Below, piece by piece: positions 50,045-59,956 of a stretch of 64,000 nt of DNA (position 1 is the first letter of the stretch; each line of letters opens with the position of its first letter). Source of the stretch: Marsupella aquatica (Eukaryota > Marchantiophyta); assembly GCA_973895155.1 (NCBI GenBank), contig OZ316896.1:18352001-18416000 (forward strand). Direction: 5' to 3'. The translations under genes were made by a program, and so were the position numbers. The notes under the pieces are model-generated. The model did no database searches. It saw only the letters and a program-made list of their open reading frames with translations, and was not told where the DNA came from.

Positions 50045-51717
50045 AACCTCTACCATTGACAATCTTTAAACAAAGCGGATCAAGAATAGTTTGCGTTGCT
50101 CCAACATGTACCTGATAGTTTTTCCTGTCTGTATTTTGATTGGTCCCAATCCCTGGACGCGACGGTTTCCCGCACTCCTCAAATTGCCTTCGTGCATGAA
50201 CAATAGTCTCTAAAAAACAAGACTTAAATTGCATAGTATCATTGACAGCATTCGATAAACTTAAATGCTCAACCACAATTGTCTTCGGAGTGAGGTCAGA
50301 TAGGATCCTTGCTTTCCTATACTTTAGTTTGTTGGCAAGATCTGTCAGCTTGGCGTCAGTCTCGGCCCACCCTTGGATCCATTGGGCAGCTCTTGCAGAA
50401 TGCTGGCCACTGATGGCAAGGAATTGGATCTCATGCTTCTTCACACCAATCAAAAACTCTTTCCTATCCTGAGGTGTGTTGTCATAATGAAGCAACTGTT
50501 TAGTGCTCTCGCGATACGGAATCAAATCAGCAACTTGTGGTTCCTGTCCAGGGTTTTTCATCATAGACTTTGATATCTCCATTGCATGCGATGCGAAAGA
50601 TTGAACATTCGATATACAAAAACGGCCGATGGCGGATTAATACTTTTTACAGGAATATCAAAAACTTCGCGGATGCCAAAAGTATAATACTGCTCAATAT
50701 TACGCAAAACCTCTTGGCCTTTGAGCACATCATCTTCTTTGGGTCCTTTTGTCGGACACATATCATCCTCTGGATGCAAGACAAAGTTTGAAGTCGACCC
50801 TGACATTGGTTTTGATTTCGCAACCTTTGCCTTCTTTGTCTGCTTTTTTTGGGGGCCCTCATTATCTTCATTTTTTTTAGCCATCTTCTTATGGCGTGAA
50901 CTCCCAGATTGTTTCTCTTGTTGAACAACCGGCTCTTGAAGCTTTCGTTTCTTCTCTGTCTTTGATTGCGCACTTCTTTCCACTGTCTTCTTTCTCTCCT
51001 TTGCCTTATGCTTTGCTTCTTTTTTCTTCATCTCTGAAATCCACGTCCGGCACGCGGCCTCTTGAAACTCTGGACAAAAAATGAAACTCTTGTCGATTGC
51101 TTGCTTGTATGAAAAATGTGCCTTATCAATCATCCTTTGAACTATCCAAGTAGACGGAGGGTCCACACTGTCCGCATTGTCATGCATGTGCTTCTTTACG
51201 TAGAGAAATCCAAACACTAGGTCAACTCCACTTATTTGAGAACGCGTCTTCTCAAACATCTGATCAATTGTTACTCCATCTGGGAAGAATCCCATATCAG
51301 CTACGCTTATCTCCAATCGAGCCATCCACTCAACATTCAGTAAAGTCGAGTAGAGTTTTATTGGCACTAGAAGTCTCATCCACTGAGATTTCTCATTGGA
51401 CTCAACAATAATCGTTGCATTGCGGTTGTTGTCCGTGTTCACAAGGACGACTAGACCTAGAGTAACAATTGTCTTGCGGTCATTCAATTGACTTGTGAGG
51501 CCCTTGAAACAAATCAAGAGACTGTCTTCCGCCGACACCCCAACTTCTAGTGCCCATCTAAATCCTGGAGTATCTTGGTCAGGGAAAACAAAGTCCTTGA
51601 TATCCTCGTCCATAATATTTAACTCCGGCTTCTCAAGATTTTTTCCTGGTAAGAAACATTGAAAACAAAATGGTCAGCATCATATTTTTAACATTGACAT
51701 GTGGAAAACTTTCAAGG

Positions 51718-52321
51718 TGCCTTGCCCTTGGGGCGAGGCGACAAATAGAAGATTGCAAAATCTTCTTTGCTCCTAGTGCAATTAGCCCTGCCACCTCATC
51801 CAAGAAATCAAACATTATTTAGGAATGCAGACGACATCGCCTCGCCCCAAGGGCGAGGCAACTTCTAGGAAAGCAAACAACATTTAGGAATGCAGAAAAC
51901 ATCGCCTCGCCCCAAGGGCGAGGCAACTTCTGGAAAGCAGACAACATTTAGGAATGCAGAGGACATCGCCTCGCCCCAAGGGCGAGGCAACTTCTGGGAA
52001 AGCAGACAACATTTAGGAATGTAGAGGACATCGCCTCGCCCCAAGGGCGAGGCAACTTCTGGGAATGCAGACTACATTTGAGGAATGCAGACGACATCGC
52101 CTCGCCCCAAGAGCGAGGCAAAAAATAGAATATAGCTAAAGATCCTTTATTAATGTAAGATACAAGGTCCAATACGCCTTCGGAGCAACAAGAAATCTAG
52201 AATGAAGTAGACGTCGCCTCGACCTTGGGGCGAGGCGACTGCAAAGGAATATAGAAATTTTCCTAATAAGAAGTTTGAAATCCAAATTAAAGTAAAGTTG
52301 CCTCGCCCTAAGGGCGAGGCA
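51718..52321. repeat. Array of eight GCCTCGCCC hairpins in intron 1
   Basis: Inverted repeats begin at about 51718 (altered), 51840, 51904, 51968, 52033, 52099, 52215 and 52300. Five of them (51840-52120) lie in a tandem unit of 64-66 bp (GGAATGCAGA..ACATC, hairpin, AACTTCTGGGAAAGCAGAC). Arms are almost invariant; the 3-base centres vary (CAA, TTG, TAA, TGA overall). Confidence 0.95.
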
Positions 52322-52599
52322 AGAAGTTGAAGCAGGTGGTGCCTTACGTGGAAAAGTTAACTGGGCTTTCTTTGACGCCTCCAACGCATTGTTAACCAAT
52401 TTTTGGACATCCGGGTCTTCAGGGTCATATTCATACAGAGAGTTATAATTGAAGTTCAATGACTCTTGAGAACTGGCGGAGGTGGTGGAAGCTTCAGAAC
52501 TGGAGGAAGTAGACATTGTAAGGGGCGAGTGAGATTTAAGATGACACATGGCAGCAATGGAGAATGCCATAGGCTGCAAGAGGGCACTAACAGGCAAAC

Positions 52600-52760
52600 A
52601 ATGATCGAGGGAGCGACCCAAAAGGGAAGGGAGCAAGGCGGAAATAAAAGCCTTAGAGCGAGGCGGAAAACAAATCCCAAGAGCGAGGCAAAAACAGAAG
52701 CCCTAGAGCGAGGCAAGAGGGAGGCAAGGAGTGAGGAGACGAGAGAGGAGGCAAGAGGGA
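52600..52760. repeat. GCGAGGC half-sites upstream of the minus-strand gene
   Basis: GAGCGAGGC(A/G) recurs about four times at 52650-52720, followed by GAGGCAAG repeats. These look like single arms of the hairpins found in the introns and lie in the presumed promoter/leader. Confidence 0.7.
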
Positions 52761-53587
52761 GGCAAGGAAATGAGGCCTCAAGCGCAAGGCCTGCCTTCCT
52801 ATACCCCCTGCGAGCGAGGAGTCCGAGGAGGCAAGGATCCAAGAGGGTACGGAGGCATCAATGCGCGCCAATGATGGAGACCCTCCTCGGTGCATGTGAT
52901 CGTGAGTCACCGATGGTGTGACCACTCACGACCACTCGCGACTCACCTACCAATTTTAAACTTCCGAGCTGTCAGCGGTGTGTGCTCGCAACTCACCTAT
53001 CACTCGTGAGTGATTGGCTGACACCCTATCCGATGTCTACTTGTGTGCTGGGTGCGTGCCTCATCCACCCGTGCCCGATCTGTTGGTGTCCACTCGTGTG
53101 CTGGGTAATATGTGGGCTTTTTGCCTCTCAAACTGAGTATAGACCTCCCACAATCCATTTTTTGGTTCATTGTCATTTAGACAGTGATTGGTACGATCAC
53201 TGACTCTCCTCTGTCCGAGTGCCTTGTTTAGGTCCGCATGGTTGAATGCAAGGTTTAGTAAGGGCACTGGTGAGCATTGTGGTGCTAAGAGTTACAATGC
53301 TGGCATCCAAGGTACCCATTTAGCTTGTACAAGGGTGGACAGAGATATATTGCGGAGCAGGTTAGTGATTTTATTTATTTATCTTAGAAGTACTAGCTCA
53401 ACTACATCTAATTCAATACCTTTAAGCCAAACCTAGATTAAGATTTACACATTAGGTTCTAGATCATATATTTTACTCATTCTAGACCTTTATCCACAGT
53501 CTAGCATGTGTAGAACTTATTGTACCCCTTTATGTGATTACTAACATAGTTTCTAGAAGTGGGTCGGAATTATTTCGTTAAGAATAA
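52761..53587. other. Intergenic DNA between the composite locus and the retrotransposon
   Basis: No gene is supported. Short repeated phrases (ACTCGCGACTCACC, ACTCGTGAGTGA, TCGTGTGCTGG) occur at 52900-53105. There is no sequence resembling the LTR found at 57.2-60.8 kb, so the adjacent element lacks a 5' LTR here. Confidence 0.45.
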
Positions 53588-53611
53588 TTAAGAATAAAGC
53601 AGTTAAGAACC

Positions 53612-54229
53612 TTGCTGACAGGAAGGAGGAAAAGAAGGAAACTACCTTTTGTGGAGGCCTTGAGACTAGAATGGGAAGATAAAGGACCTCCGGAAATTGA
53701 AGTTCAGGTCATGGGGTGTGTAATACCCGCAGTACCAGTAGACGGAGGATCGAGTGTGAACATCATGACCGAGGAAACAGCATCCAACATTGGCATCCAT
53801 AAGTTTGAAAAGACCTTACAAATACTACGCATGGCCGATCAATCCAGAGTAGTGCCAGTAGGAAAACTTATTGGGATCGACACAATTATTGGGGGCCTGA
53901 CTTTCCCCTTAGATTTTGTAGTTCTCCGACCTGAAGTTCCCTCCTCCTATCCTTTGCTATTAGGGAGACCCTGGTTATATAAGGCCAAGGTCAAGGTTGA
54001 TTGGCACCAACGACAGATGTCCTTTGGGACACCCCGAGTCACTATCAGTTGGATGGATGAACCACATATGGGCGAAACCCAATCAGATGATGGGTACACT
54101 TCTGACTTCTCAGATTCTACTCTCCTTATCAAAGCTCCCAAGTTTGAATCTCTAGAAGTCGGATATCTTGATATCATGGAGGTCGAGGGTGACACACCAA
54201 GTGAAGGGACTCACCCACCAGTCTCCTGA
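53612..54229 (+). CDS. Retrotransposon aspartic protease region
   Basis: Contains VPVDGGSSVNIM, the retropepsin active site with DGG in place of the commoner DSG/DTG, then the flap-like region and YPLLLGRPWLYK, the conserved (I/L)LG(R/M)xW(L/I) motif of plant Ty3 proteases. The frame is open from 53588 and lacks an ATG near its start, consistent with truncation of a larger gag-pol frame. It ends in TGA (54227-54229); the RT frame continues in the same phase directly after, so a single stop separates them. The region after the protease is acidic. Confidence 0.85.
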   Translation: MLTGRRKRRKLPFVEALRLEWEDKGPPEIEVQVMGCVIPAVPVDGGSSVNIMTEETASNIGIHKFEKTLQILRMADQSRVVPVGKLIGIDTIIGGLTFPLDFVVLRPEVPSSYPLLLGRPWLYKAKVKVDWHQRQMSFGTPRVTISWMDEPHMGETQSDDGYTSDFSDSTLLIKAPKFESLEVGYLDIMEVEGDTPSEGTHPPVS

Positions 54230-54259
54230 CATGAGGAGAGGGCAGAGGAAGACACCCGG

Positions 54260-57148
54260 ATGGGCGGAAATCAAGATATAAGGAAGGCGCTTACCTGGGA
54301 TGACATTTCACCAAACGAAACAGATGGAATTGTCGATCTCCGAAAATGTCAGAAGATTGAGATCGAACCCGGAAAATTTTTAAATATCAGTAATCATATT
54401 GAAGGAGAGTTAAGGGAAAAATATATTGATTTGCTTACTCAGTATAAGGATGTATTTGCCTGGAGCCATAAAGACTTAAAAGGGATACCACCTCACTTAG
54501 GAGAGCACAGGATTGACTTAACTGAAGGAGCAGTTCCAGTAAGGCAAAGACAATATCGTTTGAACCCAAAATATTCTATGCTTGTCAAAGAGGAACTTGA
54601 TAAGTTGACCGCTACTGGTTTTATTTACCCAGTCCTTAGCAGTGAGTGGGTTTCACCCATTGTAATTGTTCCAAAGAAACCCGGACCAGATGGGAAGCCA
54701 AAAATCCGAGTATGTCAAGATTTCAGGAAGCTGAATGCTGCTACTAGAAAAGATCACTACCCCTTACCATTCATAGACCTTGTGTTGGATATGGTTGCTC
54801 TTCATGAACTTTATAGTTTCCTAGATGGATACTCCGGCTACAACCAGGTGTCAATCCGTGAGGAGGACAGAGACAAAACCACCTTCACTACGGATTGGGG
54901 AACGTATGCTTTTCGAGTTATGCCCTTTGGCCTGTGTAATGCACCTGGAACTTTCCAAAGGATTATGATGATTATTTTTCAGGATTTTCTCAGAAAATTC
55001 CTGGAAATCTTTATAGATGATTTTTGTGTTTATGGATCAGCCACCCAACACCTGGATCACTTAAGACAAACGTTCCAACGCTGTAGGGAATCACAGTTGT
55101 GTCTACATCCTGAGAAATGTTTCATTGGTATGAAGGAAGGTATTATGTTAGGACATGTTATCTCCCAAAGAGGAATCGAAGTGGATGCAGAGAAAGTTCG
55201 AATTATTCTGGCATTACAACCCCCTGGAAATTTGAAGGCGTTGCGAGGCTTCCTAGGCTATGTGGGGTATTATAGAAGATTTATACGGAAGTATGCTGAC
55301 CTTGCCATGCCTTTAACCCAGCTCCTTAAGAAGGACGTAGCATATGTATGGACTGCAGCAAGGCAAACAGCCTTTGAAGTTTTAAAAACCAAACTAACTG
55401 TTGCGCCCATTCTACAACCGCCGGATTGGCAGAAACCTTTTCATGTCTATATTGATGCCTCAGCTTTTTGTGTGGGCGCTGCCTTAAGTCAACTGGATGA
55501 TGAGAAGAAAGACCACCCTATATATTATGCCAGTAGGCAAATGAATAGTGCTGAAAAGAATTATACGGTCACAGAGAGGGAGGCCTTAGCAGTCATTTTC
55601 TCTTGTAAAAAGTTCCGGCACTATCTTCTGGGTTATAAAACTATTTTCCACACGGATCATTCTTCTTTAAAATACCTAGTGAATCAGGCAGATTTAAGTG
55701 GGCGCATTGCTAGGTGGGTACTTCTTTTACAAGAATATGATTATGAGGTACAAGTTCGAGCCGGGAAACACCATGAGAATGCAGATTTCCTATCACGATT
55801 GCCTGGAGCTCCTAGTGCCGAACCTTTGTCTGATCAATTTCCGGACGAACAGCTATGGCATTTGGAAGGAGAAGAATCAAGGTACTTTGACATTGTTCAG
55901 ATGCTTACTCACGGAATTTATCCACCAGGGTTGAATGCAGAAGAAAAAGCTGTTTTCCTCTACAAAGTAGGACCATATACTATTGTGAGGGGTGTTCTAT
56001 TTAAATTATTGCCAAATCAGAGACTTCACCGTTGCTTGGAAGCTCAAGAAGTTCCAAAGGTCATTTCAGCCTTACACACTGAAGCCTCCGGTGGACACTA
56101 TGCCGTAAATACAACTGTTAAGAAAATTAAGGACGCTGGATTTTGGTGGCCTACCATGCATAAGGACACTTATAACTACATTCAAAGCTGTGACCCTTGT
56201 CAGCGAATAGGGAAGCCTACTGCAACATCAAAATGGCCTCTAACACCCATTTTGCCTCTAGCTCCATTTGAGAAATGGGGGATAGACTTTATTGGCCCCA
56301 TTTCCCCTGCTGCTAGACGAAGTAGAAGCAGATATATCATTCTTGCTACGGACTACCTCACCAAATGGGTGGAGGCTAAGCATACTAGGAAGAATGACGC
56401 TGCCACAGCCGCCAATTTCTTATTTGAAAACATTATTACCCGGTATGGCTGTCCCTTGGAATTGGTAAGTGATCGAGGCCTGCACTTCCTTAATGAGACA
56501 ATTGAGCTCATCACTGAGAAATATCTGATTAAGCATCGAAAGACCACCCCTTATAATCCCCGAGCTAACGGATTGACTGAAAGAGCTAATGGGTTAATGG
56601 GCAAAATATTGAATAAAATGGTGGAAGCACATAAAACGGATTGGGACATCAAACTCCACTCTGCTTTATGGGCTTACAGAACTGCAGAAAAGATTACTAC
56701 CTTGAGAACGCCCTTCTACTTAACTTTTGGTATGCATAGTGTTACCCCCATTGAATTTGAACTACCTACTGAACGGCTTCTGATCTCTGAGAGGTTACCT
56801 GAACTTGATAGTTTCCACACTAGGTTGGAAGTTCTGGATGAATTAGAAGAACATAGACTTCTAGCGTTACAGCATACCATACAACAACAGGATAAACGGA
56901 AGATGGCCTATGATAAGAGGTTAAAAATACCGACACTACAGCCAGGAGATTTGGCGCTTGTGTATGACTCTAGGTATATGTTCTTCCCTGGGAAGCTTCA
57001 CACTCACTGGATCGGCCCTTACAGAGTTGTTACCGTATGGCCTAATGGGTCTTTAACTTTGGAAACCCTGAATGGAGAACCTCTTGATACCAGAATCAAT
57101 GGATCCAGAGTGAAGAAATATTATATACCCCACTCTAATGGCTTGTGA
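54260..57148 (+). CDS. Retrotransposon reverse transcriptase-RNase H-integrase polyprotein
   Basis: 962 aa, uninterrupted. RT: KIRVCQDFRKLNAATRKDHYPLPF, FRVMPFGLCNAPGTFQR and the active-site FIDDF (about residue 250; FIDD for the usual YxDD). RNase H: HVYIDASAFCVGAALSQ (about 395) and YTVTEREALAVIF. Integrase: HHCC zinc region (GGHYAVNTTVKKI..SCDPCQR, about 605-640), then catalytic residues in WGIDFIGP (D), LVSDRGLHF (D) and NGLTERANGLMGK (E). The end has a GPY/F-like module (WIGPYRVVTVWPNGSLTLE) and no chromodomain. All catalytic residues seem present. The frame upstream is open from the TGA at 54229. Confidence 0.94.
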   Translation: MGGNQDIRKALTWDDISPNETDGIVDLRKCQKIEIEPGKFLNISNHIEGELREKYIDLLTQYKDVFAWSHKDLKGIPPHLGEHRIDLTEGAVPVRQRQYRLNPKYSMLVKEELDKLTATGFIYPVLSSEWVSPIVIVPKKPGPDGKPKIRVCQDFRKLNAATRKDHYPLPFIDLVLDMVALHELYSFLDGYSGYNQVSIREEDRDKTTFTTDWGTYAFRVMPFGLCNAPGTFQRIMMIIFQDFLRKFLEIFIDDFCVYGSATQHLDHLRQTFQRCRESQLCLHPEKCFIGMKEGIMLGHVISQRGIEVDAEKVRIILALQPPGNLKALRGFLGYVGYYRRFIRKYADLAMPLTQLLKKDVAYVWTAARQTAFEVLKTKLTVAPILQPPDWQKPFHVYIDASAFCVGAALSQLDDEKKDHPIYYASRQMNSAEKNYTVTEREALAVIFSCKKFRHYLLGYKTIFHTDHSSLKYLVNQADLSGRIARWVLLLQEYDYEVQVRAGKHHENADFLSRLPGAPSAEPLSDQFPDEQLWHLEGEESRYFDIVQMLTHGIYPPGLNAEEKAVFLYKVGPYTIVRGVLFKLLPNQRLHRCLEAQEVPKVISALHTEASGGHYAVNTTVKKIKDAGFWWPTMHKDTYNYIQSCDPCQRIGKPTATSKWPLTPILPLAPFEKWGIDFIGPISPAARRSRSRYIILATDYLTKWVEAKHTRKNDAATAANFLFENIITRYGCPLELVSDRGLHFLNETIELITEKYLIKHRKTTPYNPRANGLTERANGLMGKILNKMVEAHKTDWDIKLHSALWAYRTAEKITTLRTPFYLTFGMHSVTPIEFELPTERLLISERLPELDSFHTRLEVLDELEEHRLLALQHTIQQQDKRKMAYDKRLKIPTLQPGDLALVYDSRYMFFPGKLHTHWIGPYRVVTVWPNGSLTLETLNGEPLDTRINGSRVKKYYIPHSNGL

Positions 57149-57289
57149 GGGCACGGCGCCGTTTGAGGAGAGGGCTATGTAGATAGGCAGTAATTCCAAA
57201 GTCATGAAGAAAACCGGAAAATTTTTAAATTTTTGAAGTAGTTAAACTATATTTGCTGATAACTCGAGTAAACTAAACTCTGCCGAAGA

Positions 57290-57440
57290 TTAAGAGTTTA
57301 AGAGTTGAAGAGTTGAAGTGTTTAAGAGTTTACGGGTTTACGAGTAAACCCTACTTTAATAGTTGAAGAGTTGAAGAGTTGAAGTGTTTAATAGTTTAAG
57401 AGTTTAAGGGTTTACGAGTAAACCCTACTTTAAGACTTTA
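57290..57440 (+). repeat. AGAGTTGAAG/TTTAAGAG tandem repeat
   Basis: Two units of about 70 bp (GTTGAAGAGTTGAAGTGTTT..GGGTTTACGAGTAAACCC) with shorter internal repeats. TTTACGAGTAAA is palindromic. Confidence 0.85.
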
Positions 57441-57657
57441 CGACTTTAAGAGTTGCGACTTGCGAACTGGCGAGCCCCGCGATTGTGACAGGCTACGGCT
57501 AACTCCAACGGGACTTTGCAACAAAACGAGGAGCAGGCCTTGAAGGGGGAGGAATCCAGAACATAGGCGCTCACTCCTGACTTCTCTTCCGCTGCATTTT
57601 TCATCGCTCTCGACTCCAAACAATTCTTCGCGCAGCTCAGTGAGCAGAATTTGAGCT

Positions 57658-59442
57658 ATGGCTGACTTGGACGCTGATGCACAGTATCGTGTTCAAACTC
57701 TGGCAATTCCTAAGAGTGTGGTCGCTCGAATTCCTTTGGCGCCCGACAGTTGTGAAAATTTGAGAACATCGTTACAGCAGCTCGGATTGGAACATCTACT
57801 CGCAATCCCTTGGAATGTGGAGCTCGACTCTTATTTATAGGATTTTGTGAGAGGATCACTGATTGCCCCTGAATTTCGACAAACCATTCGAGCTCGGCCA
57901 AGTTTATGGACAGTTGAGCAAGTAGCTCATGCCTTCCGCTGCCCCTTAGATGGAGAAGGATTATATTCAAAGAAAAAAGATTTGTCCACTCCTTACTTTT
58001 CAGGGATTCGCCATCCTACCAATGGCTGGAATGTGACACAATGTACCTATCCGGATTTGAGGATTCTTTTAGAATTTCTAGTGCCCATTCTCCATCCGAA
58101 GAGACCAACTATCTGCCCTGTGGCATTGGCGAATACTATCGTAGCTTCTCACAGTGGAGCTATCCAAGTAAATTGGGCGTTGTTACTTTTCAATGTGATG
58201 CACGATCAGGTGAGAAGTATGAAGGCAGGCAGACCTACTTGTCTACAAGTCTATCTATCTCAGCTGTATCAAGCACATGACTGTTTACATCCAGAGGAGA
58301 AAACAGAAAGGGGATTACTTCTGATCGAGTTGGACATTGAGAAAGAAATTAGTGTAGCAGAATCAGAACAGGACATTCTGCTGAATTCCACTGATCAGGA
58401 TGTTAATATGGACATCGATGTTAATATGGAGGATGTCTCGATAGGTGGTTCGGAATTTCCCCCTGAACACAACATGGAGGTCATTTTATACTCTCCAAGA
58501 GAAATCAGTGGAGCAGATCAACTTGAAGCTGAAGGAGACGAGATTTTTCCTGAGCAACAAGAAGTCGTTGTTGAACCAACTATTACTGCCATACGAGGAG
58601 TCACCATGCCCCCTTTTTCGAAAGCAGAGTCAAATCAGCAGCTTATTGATAAGTTAATCTCTCTCTTCGGTTGCAGTGATGTTGAACTCTACGATGTTGT
58701 CTGTGATTTGAGATCCGAGGCAGTTAGCTTATCCTCTCCATTTCCAGATCAGCTAACCCCTGTCAGGATCGCTTCTCCCATTGAGAGGTCAGCACCAGAA
58801 GAATTTGTTGCTCTCACTCCTACTGTCCCACAGAATCTACCTCCAGAGCCAAGTGAACCTGTCTCAAGGATAGGAAACACAAGTTGTGTTGCAATTGTAA
58901 CTGACCTACTGGAATTGCTTCAGTGTGAACCTGAGGAGATAATCTCTGTGGTTAGTGACTTAATTCCGAAGTACATAGAATTCAAAGGCCCTTCCAACCC
59001 GGGTGACTGCATTTATAGTCCAGATTCCAATTATGAACCAACCGAGGGACCTATTTATACCCAACCACAGTATGAACATCCTTCTGTTAGACAGGATCTT
59101 CCTGAGGATTCTGATCCACCCTCTGATTTTGATTCCATCCGATCTTATGACAACTCTGTCGAGTCGTCACCAAGGCAAGGATTTGAGGATGTTGACACTA
59201 CCTTAAGATCTGATCCAAATTTAGTGGCAGTTGTCACCTCCTCTACTCAAACACCCCGGTATTCTGTCATTGAGAAAAGATATACACGACATCCAGAGTC
59301 TCAAGTGCAGAGGTACGTGGAGACTTGTAAGATAATGCAGGCCAACAGACCCCCAATTGGAGAGTGTGGTATGGGTGTCCCTGCAATTTTTTCTGGAAAC
59401 TTGTTTATTTTTAGCATATCACAAGATTTACTTACACTTTAG
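57658..59442 (+). pseudogene. Extra retrotransposon ORF downstream of integrase, one in-frame stop
   Basis: ATG 57658 starts a frame interrupted only by TAG at 57838-57840 (codon 61) and otherwise open to TAG at 59440-59442, about 594 codons. The part around 57990-58290 (YPDLRILLEFLVPIL..VALANTIVASHSG..ALLLFNVMH..CLQVYLSQLYQAHDCL) has the spacing of the 'putative plant transposon protein' domain found near plant retroelements: one helix, a hydrophobic strand, then a Cys/Leu helix. I make this link by pattern only. The C-terminal half is acidic and Pro/Ser-rich, with two related segments near 58650-58700 and 58890-58970 (LFGCSDVELYDVVCDL / LLQCEPEEIISVVSDL), an internal duplication. Function unknown. 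Confidence 0.55.
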
Positions 59443-59532
59443 ACACCTTCCGGCCAACATTTACTTGTTCTGGACACTTATAGAAATATTTGACATCTCC
59501 GGCTTTCCTGACGATTCCTAGTGTACTTTGCC

Positions 59533-59801
59533 CGACGCTGTGACCAGCGCCCGTTTCTTTTACTCAAGACGCTGCGGAAGCGTCCAACCTCCTCATGACG
59601 CTTTTGGCAGTGCCCGACCGCCACCAAGACTCTATGAGGATTTCGACCGACGCTGTGGAAAGCGTCAGCTTCAACACACGACGCTGTGAGCAGCGTCCAC
59701 CCTAGTATTGACGCTGTGAGCAGTGTGAGCAGCGTCCGTTGGTTTTACTTAAGACGCTTCTAGCAGCGTCCAGATTCTCCCGACGCTTCTAGCAGCGTCC
59801 G
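59533..59801 (+). repeat. Array of GACGCT...AGCGTC hairpins in the candidate U3
   Basis: About eight inverted repeats, at 59533, 59567, 59596, 59648, 59679, 59709, 59751 and 59781. Arms are (C/G)GACGCT and AGCGTC(C/G); the centres vary (GTGAGC, TCTAGC, GCGGA, GTGGAA). Some have mutated arms. They lie 150-420 bp upstream of the TATA box. Confidence 0.92.
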
Positions 59802-59950
59802 CTCAACACTTAGTTTTTGAAGTAGATTACTAGTAAAGTAGTATTCTACCACCCTTGTTGAAGTACTTATGCTGTGCTTCTCCCTTGTTTAGTTTTAAGC
59901 TTGGAAAGGCACGACTGTTCTTACCTCCTCCATTTTAGGATTCCAGCACT

Positions 59951-59956
59951 TATAAG
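59951..59956 (+). promoter_or_regulatory. LTR TATA box
   Basis: TATAAG within CACTTATAAGACAG; transcription would begin near 59980, leaving R-U5 of about 780 nt before the PBS. Confidence 0.5.

Larger units (their letters stand above)
46103..52516 (-). pseudogene. Five-exon locus joining a methyltransferase-like and an FCP1-like region, disrupted
   Basis: Exons on the minus strand: 52516-52348 (ATG 52516, Ser-rich), 51645-50054, 49777-47548, 47426-47337 and 47143-46103. Junctions 1/2, 3/4 and 4/5 keep frame with GT-AG borders; the 2/3 join does not close cleanly. Exon 2 encodes an unrecognised globular region, then a Lys-rich segment likely to act as a nuclear signal, then a frame change near 50620. 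Exon 3 resembles a beta-class amino-methyltransferase. Exon 5 is an FCP1/NLI-interacting-factor-type domain. Lesions: the frame change at ~50620, a TAG at 48520-48518, and an extra A in an A-run at about 46700-46706. I cannot tell whether this is one fused gene or two merged by my model, but the phase-consistent small exon 4 supports a single transcript. I know no described protein with this order. Confidence 0.6.
53588..57177 (+). mobile_element. 5'-truncated Ty3-type retrotransposon internal region (protease to integrase)
   Basis: The open frame of the protease begins just after a TAA at 53585; no gag and no 5' LTR precede it. Gene order protease-RT-RNase H-integrase is that of Ty3/gypsy elements. 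The integrase ends without a chromodomain, as expected of non-chromovirus (Athila/Tat-like) lineages. A purine tract GAGGAGAGGG (57165-57174) follows the pol stop and is a good 3' polypurine tract. Confidence 0.85.

Noticed and set aside
51718-52321. CRISPR-like appearance of regularly spaced palindromic repeats.
   Set aside because: The repeats lie in plant introns, the spacing of the tandem part comes from a 64-66-bp duplicated unit with near-identical 'spacers', and no cas genes exist.
57290-57440. Telomere-like TTTAGGG/TTTAAGG phrases.
   Set aside because: The repeat unit is AGAGTTGAAG/TTTAAGAG with irregular spacing, not tandem TTTAGGG.
46103-59442. Possible reassignment of TAG to glutamine, because the composite locus (48518) and the extra retrotransposon ORF (57838) each hold a single in-frame TAG.
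   Set aside because: VIPP1 and the TNPA-like gene both end at TAG exactly where their families end, so TAG is a normal stop; C-to-T mutation of CAG explains the two cases.
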